59,572 nucleotides of DNA from positions 5,467-65,038 of the forward strand of contig NZ_QKMR01000026.1 of NCBI RefSeq assembly GCF_003208175.1, written 5' to 3'. The stretch comes from Ruminiclostridium sufflavum DSM 19573. GTDB taxonomy: Bacteria > Bacillota > Clostridia > Acetivibrionales > DSM-1351. Both the position numbers and the translations under genes were made by a program. The notes below the pieces were generated by a model. It did no database searches, was not told the DNA's origin, and saw only the letters and a program-made list of their open reading frames with translations. Of this stretch, positions 53,884 through 59,572 are shown piece by piece. Every line of letters starts with the position of its first letter. The first letter of the stretch is position 1.

Positions 53884-54771
53884 TCAAAGCTTTAACGGTG
53901 CAAAAACCTTTAAAACCTTATTTTTAAATTCTATTTTTGCAGGAAACAATTCCGACTTTTCCCCATCGATAGTAAGTGCAATATGTGACTTGCTTGAAAT
54001 ATCACAGTTCTTTGCTTTAAGCATAATTACATTTTTATCATTTACCGATTCCTTACTTAATACTTTAAAAAATATGCTCGCAAGGTTTATATTTGAACAC
54101 TTTTTTACAAGAATAATATCCATAAATCCATCGGTTAAATCTGCGTCATTGACTAAATTGGGGAAACCTGCCGCTTGTCTCCCGTTAACTATTAAAAACA
54201 GCAAAAACTTTCCTTCTATACTTTGTCCATCCGCATTAAGCTGCAAATCAAAGCTTTTAATGTTAGCGACCTCTGATAAGCCCTTGAGATAATAAGCAAA
54301 TGGCCCAAAATTCTTTTTTAAGTCACTGTTAGTACTAAAGGATACATCAACTAAATTTCCTCCGGCAAAAGTACTGAGGAAATACTGAGAATTATTAATT
54401 ATACCGACATCACATTCTAGAATTTTTCCGTCAATAATTATATCAATACTCTCCTGCAAAGAGTTTATACCTATACACTTTGCAAAATCATTGCAGGTTC
54501 CTGACGGAATTATGCCGATTGGTACTTCAATTTTTTTGTCAAGAAGTATATTCGCTACGGAATTTATGGTTCCGTCTCCGCTGGATGCTATTACAAAATC
54601 ATATATCCCGGATTCCAATAAATGCGTAATATTTTCTCTTTCTCCATCTTCCAATCTATATGGCTGAACAAGGATACCATTTTTCTGAAATGACGCCAAT
54701 ATGTAATCCAGTTCATTTGGTATTTTATGCCCTCCCGAGACAGGGTTATATACGAATAGTGCATTCCTCAA
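53884..54771 (-). CDS. Diacylglycerol kinase-family lipid kinase
   Basis: The 295-residue soluble lipid kinase is of the DgkB/YegS/BmrU type. VYNPVSGGHK is the nucleotide-side opening, SSGDGTINSVANILL the GDGT catalytic loop, and IPSGTCNDFAK the family signature. It starts at TTG 54771, with GAGGAGGGC just upstream; this fits better than any downstream ATG. It may recycle diacylglycerol released by LTA-synthase-type enzymes such as the one at 29339-31192, but the two are 23 kb apart. Confidence 0.9.
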   Translation of the reverse strand: MRNALFVYNPVSGGHKIPNELDYILASFQKNGILVQPYRLEDGERENITHLLESGIYDFVIASSGDGTINSVANILLDKKIEVPIGIIPSGTCNDFAKCIGINSLQESIDIIIDGKILECDVGIINNSQYFLSTFAGGNLVDVSFSTNSDLKKNFGPFAYYLKGLSEVANIKSFDLQLNADGQSIEGKFLLFLIVNGRQAAGFPNLVNDADLTDGFMDIILVKKCSNINLASIFFKVLSKESVNDKNVIMLKAKNCDISSKSHIALTIDGEKSELFPAKIEFKNKVLKVFAPLKL

Positions 54772-54904
54772 TTTTTGCCCTCCTCTGTTAATACCTAAGG
54801 GAAATACTCAATTTTTCAATAAATAAAATCCTCTTAACCTAATAATAAATTAATTCCCATGTAAAATCAATCTATTATCCTGAACTTAAGCTTTTTATTT
54901 AACA

Positions 54905-54943
54905 GGGCGGCAGTAAAAGCAATATTGCATTTTACTGCCGCCC
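54905..54943 (-). terminator. Terminator after the spore protein gene
   Basis: A 14-bp stem, GGGCGGCAGTAAAA with its complement ending at 54943, with a poor T run. It is GC-rich for this genome. Confidence 0.65.
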
Positions 54944-54965
54944 TTAACTACGCTAAACTATTCTA

Positions 54966-55136
54966 TTATTGGTTGACACTTCTTTCAGCCATTTCAATTG
55001 CCTTCTTAACCATGTTTCCGCAATCTCTTGAAGTTACTGCTCCCCATCCCTCAGATGAAACTGTGTTGTAGACTCCAAGCTCTCTGGCAATTTCCTCTTT
55101 AAGGGCTTCTGACATTGTACTTTTATGTCTACTCAT
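54966..55136 (-). CDS. Alpha/beta-type small acid-soluble spore protein
   Basis: The 56-residue protein starts at ATG 55136 behind AAGGAGGCA; the longer open frame to 55310 is outside the site. SEALKEEIARELGV and CGNMVKKAIEMAERSV are the two conserved helices that coat spore DNA in the A form and protect it from UV. The protein is short; the classical germination-protease site (T/S-E-F/I-A) is represented only by KEEIAREL. SSEGWGAVTSRDCG lies where typical members have the Gly-rich loop. Evidence that the organism sporulates. Confidence 0.9.
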   Translation of the reverse strand: MSRHKSTMSEALKEEIARELGVYNTVSSEGWGAVTSRDCGNMVKKAIEMAERSVNQ

Positions 55137-55540
55137 GGTTGTGCCTCCTTTTTGAGCAATGTGATGTGCGTATTCAACCTTCAAAAGAAACTTGAACACG
55201 CTTTTGCTTGCCCATAATAGATTATAAAGCGTACAAGTATAGTTTATCTCATAAGATAATAAATATTTAGGAAATTGTTTCAATTTCCGCAGACAATCCA
55301 CAATATTCACAATTACTTTTATTTAATATTAATTTCGGATACAATATATTGCATTTAAGATATTAGCTCTACATCAACATTTAGTATATGCAGCTCCTAT
55401 GTTAATATTTTCTGTATTTTGATACCGATAATCCACATTTCTATTGAAATCTGTGGATTCTTTTTAGTTTTCATAAAACCTCAAACCATGCTTTTATACC
55501 ATGTTTCATGCAGTATATACTTTAAAATTGTGCATAACTT
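55137..55540. other. Intergenic region upstream of the spore protein gene
   Basis: About 400 bases without a gene. A hairpin AATCCACA/TGTGGATT with loop (about 55433-55461) and a following CTTTTT lies on the plus strand; it resembles both a terminator and a pair of DnaA-like boxes. Confidence 0.4.
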
Positions 55541-55578
55541 AAAAAAACTGTGGATAAATTTATTTTTATCCACAGTTT
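55541..55578 (-). terminator. nad operon terminator containing two DnaA boxes
   Basis: A perfect 14-bp stem (AAACTGTGGATAAA/TTTATCCACAGTTT, 55546-55577) with a T run on the minus strand, 18 nt past the nadC stop. Both arms hold a perfect TTATCCACA box. Confidence 0.85.
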
Positions 55579-55595
55579 AATAAATTTGTTGTTTT

Positions 55596-56432
55596 TTAAA
55601 ATATATTCATACTTATATCTACTGAGTTTACAGAATGTGTAAGTTTGCCTATCGAAATGATATCCACACCTGTTAAGGCTACACCATAAATAGTTTCTTC
55701 TGTCATATTTCCAGACGCTTCTACCAAGGCTCTCTTGTTTATTAGCTTAACAGCCTCCGTCATCTGCTCTGTAGTCATATTATCAAGCATAATTATATCC
55801 GCCTTACAGGCTAATGCTTCTTGAACCTCTTCAATAGACTCAACCTCTACTTCAATTTTTATAGTATGGGGTATGCAGCTTCTAACACGCTCAACTGCAT
55901 TTGTAATTCCACCGGCTGCCGCAATATGGTTATCCTTGATAAGAACTCCGTCAGATAATGAAAATCTATGATTTACACCCCCGCCGGCACTTACAGCATA
56001 TTTTTCAAGAAGTCTCAGTCCCGGAGTAGTCTTTCTGGTGTCGGTTATTCTTACAGGGAGCCCCTGAACCTTCGAAACATATCTATCTGTCATCGTTGCA
56101 ATTGCAGAAAGCCTCTGCATGAAATTCAGAGCGGTTCTTTCACCCTTCAATAAGGCTCTCACAGGCCCGCTTACTGTAGCTATGATATCTCCCTTTTTTA
56201 CCTTGTCTCCATCCTTTATAAATGAATCAAATACCACATTACTGTCAAGCAGCTCAAATACATATTTTGCAACCTCAAGCCCGGCTATAACCGCATCCTG
56301 CTTTGCCAGAAATTCTGCCTTCGATATTTCTCCTTCACTTATTATATTGTCAGTTGTAACATCTCCTAAAGGCATATCTTCTTTTAAAGCATTTGAAACA
56401 ATATCATGTATATATAACTTGTCCAGCTTCAT
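55596..56432 (-). CDS. nadC: Nicotinate-nucleotide pyrophosphorylase (quinolinate PRTase)
   Basis: The 278-residue enzyme joins quinolinate to PRPP, giving nicotinate mononucleotide. EDMPLGDVTTDNI is the N-terminal signature, ITDTRKTTPGLR holds the substrate-binding Arg/Lys/Thr, and GGVNHRFSLSDGVLIKDNH the PRPP-site residues. The start is ATG 56432 behind GGAGGGG; it overlaps the nadB stop by 4 nt. Last gene of nadABC. Confidence 0.97.
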   Translation of the reverse strand: MKLDKLYIHDIVSNALKEDMPLGDVTTDNIISEGEISKAEFLAKQDAVIAGLEVAKYVFELLDSNVVFDSFIKDGDKVKKGDIIATVSGPVRALLKGERTALNFMQRLSAIATMTDRYVSKVQGLPVRITDTRKTTPGLRLLEKYAVSAGGGVNHRFSLSDGVLIKDNHIAAAGGITNAVERVRSCIPHTIKIEVEVESIEEVQEALACKADIIMLDNMTTEQMTEAVKLINKRALVEASGNMTEETIYGVALTGVDIISIGKLTHSVNSVDISMNIF

Positions 56433-58021
56433 TTTACCCCTCCATCTAAAACCTTTATTAAATTTCTCTTCCAATTAACATCGTCGGATTTATCAAAATC
56501 AGACCTGTAATGAGCTCCTCTGCTCTCCTTCCTTTCAAGCGCAGATTCAATTACCAGTCTTGCAACTATCAGCATATTTGCGACCTCAAGCTTAATTAAA
56601 CTAAAACCTGTCAATTTCAAATATTTTTGATAAATATTATTTATAATACCCGCTGCCTTGGTAAGACCTTGTTCATCTCTTATAATGCCCACATACCTGG
56701 TCATTGTTTCCTGTATTTCCTGCTTCATATTTTTAAAAATTTCTTCATTTTCAAGACTTAGGCTATACTCTGCTGCAATGGTAATATCCTTTTCATTTTT
56801 TTCATTGTCTTCTGAAGAAATTCTTCTTGCTATCTTTCTTCCAAATACCAGCCCTTCAAGAAGCGAGTTGCTTGCCAGTCTATTTGCACCGTGTATTCCC
56901 GTACATGCCACCTCTCCGCATGCGAACAAACTCCTTATATTGGTCTGGCCGTCAACATCGGTTCTGATTCCTCCCATGCAGTAATGCTCCGCCGGAGCCA
57001 CAGGGATATATTCCTTAGACATATCAATACCATATTCAAAGCATGTTTTGAATATATTCGGGAATCTCTCCTCAAGATGCTCTCTGCTCTGGAAAGTAAT
57101 ATCAAGGAAAACATTTTTTTTACCGGATAAAGCCATCTCTTTGAATATTGCTCTTGATACAACATCTCTTGGTGCCAATTCACCTAAGCTGTCATACTTA
57201 TGCATAAAACGCTCATCCTTATCATTTTTCAGATAAGCGCCTTCTCCGCGTACCGCTTCCGATATTAAAAAGCTTTTATCCTTATGATGATATAAAACTG
57301 TAGGATGGAATTGAATAAACTCCATATCCATTGCTTCCGCACCTGCTCTCAAGCACATGCCAATGCCATCTCCCGTAGCTACTTCAGGATTCGTAGTATG
57401 AGAATATATTTGTCCAAAACCTCCGGTTGCTATTACAACAGAATTTGCCCTGAATATTTTAATATTATTCTCTATTTCATCATAAACTATAACTCCACTG
57501 CATTTACCTGACTTCACAATTAAATCAACTGCAAAATATCTTTCATATATAGAAATGTTTTGTTTTTTTTGTGCCACTCCTATAAGGGTATCACAAACTT
57601 CTTTACCGGTAGTATCACCTGAATGTATAATTCTGTTTACGCTATGCGCACCCTCTCTGGTGAGAGATAAGCTGCGTCCGCTTTTATCAAAATTAACACC
57701 CAGCTTACATAACTTTTTTATATTCTCGGCAGCCTCTTCTACCAAAACCCACACACTTTTTTGATCACATAGGCCTGCACCTGCAAAAAGTGTATCCTTA
57801 AAATGTAATGCAGGAGAATCGTTTTTCTCATCAAGTGAGACTGCAATCCCTCCTTGAGCGAGAACTGAGTTACTAATGTCCAAGGTTTCCTTCGTAATTA
57901 TGCCTATTTGATAATTTTCAGGTAATTCCAGCGCAGTATATACGCCGGCAATACCGCTTCCAACAATAACAACATCCTTATCAATGACTTCAACATTAAG
58001 CTTTTTCGTATCCTCTTCCAT
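56429..58021 (-). CDS. nadB: L-aspartate oxidase
   Basis: The 530-residue FAD enzyme oxidises aspartate to iminoaspartate. VVIVGSGIAGVYTALEL is the FAD-binding loop; GGIAVSLDEKND, HPTVLYHHKD, RGEGAYLKND and CTGIHGANRLASNSLLEGL match NadB/succinate dehydrogenase flavoproteins. C-terminal helical domain is present. GGGGG precedes the ATG. Middle gene of the operon, between nadA and nadC. Confidence 0.97.
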   Translation of the reverse strand: MEEDTKKLNVEVIDKDVVIVGSGIAGVYTALELPENYQIGIITKETLDISNSVLAQGGIAVSLDEKNDSPALHFKDTLFAGAGLCDQKSVWVLVEEAAENIKKLCKLGVNFDKSGRSLSLTREGAHSVNRIIHSGDTTGKEVCDTLIGVAQKKQNISIYERYFAVDLIVKSGKCSGVIVYDEIENNIKIFRANSVVIATGGFGQIYSHTTNPEVATGDGIGMCLRAGAEAMDMEFIQFHPTVLYHHKDKSFLISEAVRGEGAYLKNDKDERFMHKYDSLGELAPRDVVSRAIFKEMALSGKKNVFLDITFQSREHLEERFPNIFKTCFEYGIDMSKEYIPVAPAEHYCMGGIRTDVDGQTNIRSLFACGEVACTGIHGANRLASNSLLEGLVFGRKIARRISSEDNEKNEKDITIAAEYSLSLENEEIFKNMKQEIQETMTRYVGIIRDEQGLTKAAGIINNIYQKYLKLTGFSLIKLEVANMLIVARLVIESALERKESRGAHYRSDFDKSDDVNWKRNLIKVLDGGVK

Positions 58022-58055
58022 TTTTCCCCCTATAAACCCATAGCTGCCCTAAAAA

Positions 58056-58970
58056 TTATTTACATACCTCTAACATTTTATTCAGACAATGGGATGCACG
58101 ATTGATTATATCGCTGCCTAAATTAATTTCATACCTCTTGTATGCTAATGCATCATGAACGCTTTTCAATGAAGTTTTTTTCATATTCGGACAGATAAGA
58201 CCATTGGACATGAGATAGAAAGTTTTATCAGGACTATCCTTCTTTAATTGATACAAGACTCCCATTTCAGTTCCTATGATAAATTTACATTGCTCCGAGT
58301 TTTTTGCATAATCTATAATTTGCTTTGTGCTTCCTACAAAGTCTGCAATTAACGCAACTTCAGGCTTGCATTCAGGATGGACAAGAAGTATTGCATCAGG
58401 ATGCATTTCTTTCATCTTTAAAACCTCTTCAGCTTTTATTTTATGATGGGTAATGCAATAACCCTCCCAAAGAATAATATTCTTTTCAGGAACCATTTTA
58501 GCTACATAGCTTCCAAGATTCTGATCAGGCACAAATAAAATATCTTTTTTATTTATAGATTTAATTACGGCTAAAGCATTTGACGATGTACAGCAAACAT
58601 CACATTCTGCTTTAACTTCTGCGCTTGAGTTTATATAACATACAACAGCAGCCTCGGGGTATTTCTTCTTAGCCTCTCTCAAATCTTCTGCCGTAACCAT
58701 ATCTGCCATGGGACAGCCTGCATTAATCTCCGGCAGTAAAACTGTTTTTTCCGGCGAAAGAATCTTTGCACTTTCTGCCATAAAGTGAACTCCACAAAAT
58801 ACAATCGTATCCGCTGTGTTTGAAGCACAGAACTGACTTAATGCAAATGAGTCACCAACCACATCTGCAATTTCCTGTACCTCATCTGCCTGATAGCTAT
58901 GTGCAACAATCACTGCATTTTGTTCTATCTTCATCTTTTTAATATTATTTACCAATTCTTGTTTATCCAT
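58056..58970 (-). CDS. nadA: Quinolinate synthase
   Basis: The 304-residue iron-sulfur enzyme condenses iminoaspartate and dihydroxyacetone phosphate to quinolinate. Cluster cysteines lie in [20 protein letters not shown], in GYCITHH and in [25 protein letters not shown] and GCPMADM are family signatures. The start is ATG 58970 with GAGGAT upstream at good spacing; the ATG at 58976 is too close to it. First gene of nadABC, which needs nothing else from the window for de novo NAD synthesis. Confidence 0.97.
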   Translation of the reverse strand: MDKQELVNNIKKMKIEQNAVIVAHSYQADEVQEIADVVGDSFALSQFCASNTADTIVFCGVHFMAESAKILSPEKTVLLPEINAGCPMADMVTAEDLREAKKKYPEAAVVCYINSSAEVKAECDVCCTSSNALAVIKSINKKDILFVPDQNLGSYVAKMVPEKNIILWEGYCITHHKIKAEEVLKMKEMHPDAILLVHPECKPEVALIADFVGSTKQIIDYAKNSEQCKFIIGTEMGVLYQLKKDSPDKTFYLMSNGLICPNMKKTSLKSVHDALAYKRYEINLGSDIINRASHCLNKMLEVCK

Positions 58971-59229
58971 TAACATATCCTCAAATTTTTGTTAAAATTT
59001 CAACAATATATATCCTAACTACGACTAAATCAGTTGAAATACTGCATTTATTTTAATACTTATATTTTGCTTTGTAAATGCTTTTATTATAAAAGTACAT
59101 TATTACACACAATATATTTAGTAATTTATATTATTAATATACCCGAAGTCAATTACTATCGGCTAAAGAACCGATGATACCAGACATATAGTTTAAGAAA
59201 AAACATAATAACGATACAAATTTTTTCTA
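58971..59229. other. Upstream region of nadA and downstream of 5S rRNA
   Basis: No gene. It contains the second copy of the 36-nt repeat. TATATT near 59013-59018 could be a -10 box for nadA, but I see no good -35. Confidence 0.4.
59146..59181. repeat. 36-nt dispersed hairpin repeat, copy 2
   Basis: Differs from 13364-13399 at one loop base. The stem CTATCGG/CCGATGA and the outer AAGTCAATTA and TACC parts are unchanged. It lies between the 5S rRNA terminator and nadA. Confidence 0.7.
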
Positions 59230-59270
59230 TAAAATAAAACAGAGTTTCAAGCTTTAGGCTCAAAACTCTG
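59230..59270 (-). terminator. 5S rRNA terminator
   Basis: CAGAGTTTCAAGC pairs with GCTCAAAACTCTG (one mismatch) and on the minus strand ends in TTTTATTTT, 7 nt past the 5S end. Confidence 0.85.
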
Positions 59271-59276
59271 ATATAA

Positions 59277-59394
59277 TTCCGGCAGAGACTTACTTTCCCG
59301 GGCCGTCACCAGCCAAGTATTATCAGCACTGAGATGCTTAACTTCCGTGTTCGGTATGGGAACGGGTGTGTCCATCTCGTCATTTCCACCGGAA
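59277..59394 (-). rRNA. rrf: 5S ribosomal RNA
   Basis: A ~118-nt gene on the minus strand. It contains the highly conserved CACACCCGTTCCCATACCG and AACACGGAAGTTAAGC segments, and its ends TTCCGGTGG and CTCTGCCGGA pair. Beyond it the window ends before any 23S sequence, so it is either the end of an rrn operon with a long spacer or a separate 5S gene. Confidence 0.95.
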
Positions 59395-59474
59395 ATTTGT
59401 ATCTCTTCAACAAGCTTCTTCTCTCCTTGAAGAGTTTTTAACATTTCCTTTTCTTTCTTCTGTACCGCTTACAT

Positions 59475-59504
59475 ATACTATTACATTCCTGTTCGCTTTG
59501 TCAA
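59475..59504 (-). promoter_or_regulatory. Possible 5S rRNA promoter
   Basis: On the minus strand TTGACA (59504-59499), 18 nt, TAGTAT (59480-59475), about 80 nt before the 5S gene. It may equally belong to processing spacer DNA. Confidence 0.45.
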
Positions 59505-59572
59505 GTACAATCTTCTTTGTACCTTCAAAACTAAATAATGTTATCGATTTGAAAAACTCTCATTTATAGATT

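Noticed and set aside
52271-57764. Plus-strand ORFs across deoC, nadC and nadB
   Set aside because: Shadows of well-conserved minus-strand genes; no ribosome sites.
1-59572. Insertion sequences, prophage or integrase genes
   Set aside because: No transposase, integrase or phage structural protein was recognised in any frame.

Overview
The window looks like the chromosome of a low-GC, endospore-forming clostridial Firmicute. The evidence is AT-rich intergenic DNA, strong GGAGG ribosome binding sites, an alpha/beta small acid-soluble spore protein, a collagen-like exosporium-type protein, a leucine T-box, an agr-type quorum-sensing locus and an XrtG-type exosortase locus. The Ruminiclostridium/Hungateiclostridium group would fit, but I cannot fix the genus from sequence reading alone.

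Layout. (1) 1-18 kb is a surface-glycan region. It holds the 3' end of a collagen-like protein, a GT2-TPR glycosyltransferase, GDP-mannose 4,6-dehydratase and GDP-fucose synthase on the plus strand. On the minus strand are a mannose-1-phosphate guanylyltransferase, a two-subunit thiamine-diphosphate E1 enzyme, an SDR epimerase/dehydratase, three tandem paralogous fucosyltransferase-like proteins, an APH-fold probable pseudokinase, a DNRLRE protein, a DivIVA-like protein, and a dehydrogenase/acetyltransferase/aminotransferase cassette of the type that makes 3-acetamido sugars. Together manC, gmd and fcl make GDP-L-fucose, and the three paralogs are the obvious candidate users. (2) 18.2-23 kb has a NarL-type two-component pair and a T-box-controlled leuS. 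(3) 23.1-26 kb is an agr-like locus: agrB, two separately promoted agrD genes too short for normal ORF calling, and an agrC-like kinase, with no agrA. (4) 26-40 kb is mixed housekeeping: a SWIM/SNF2 helicase, an LTA-synthase-type phosphoglycerol transferase, an M29 aminopeptidase, PepF, an SPFH/zinc-ribbon pair resembling YdjI/YdjG, tRNA-Arg(CCT), a secreted Ig-like protein and an amidohydrolase.

(5) 40.4-51.9 kb is the most unusual part. It is one colinear set of ten genes behind a good promoter: a PTPS-like protein, a secreted protein with a C-terminal sorting-type tail, an XrtG-type exosortase, two GT2 glycosyltransferases, a sensor-like protein with a degenerate GGDEF domain, a GtrA flippase-like protein, a second PTPS-like protein and two very large GT-C-like membrane proteins. 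The protein families are known, but their joint biochemistry is not. I infer a protein sorting/glycosylation machine with, apparently, one local cargo.

(6) 51.9-59.6 kb holds a dense DnaA-box cluster far from any dnaA gene, then deoC, a small unknown protein, a diacylglycerol-kinase-family lipid kinase, the spore protein, the nadA-nadB-nadC operon and a 5S rRNA with its own possible promoter.

Non-coding structure worth attention: a short leader (GUGCC, spacer, GGCGUGGAGGUUA) occurs five times, three of them in front of surface-system genes (the E1 beta subunit, PTPS-1 and xrtG). A 36-nt hairpin repeat occurs twice, 46 kb apart.
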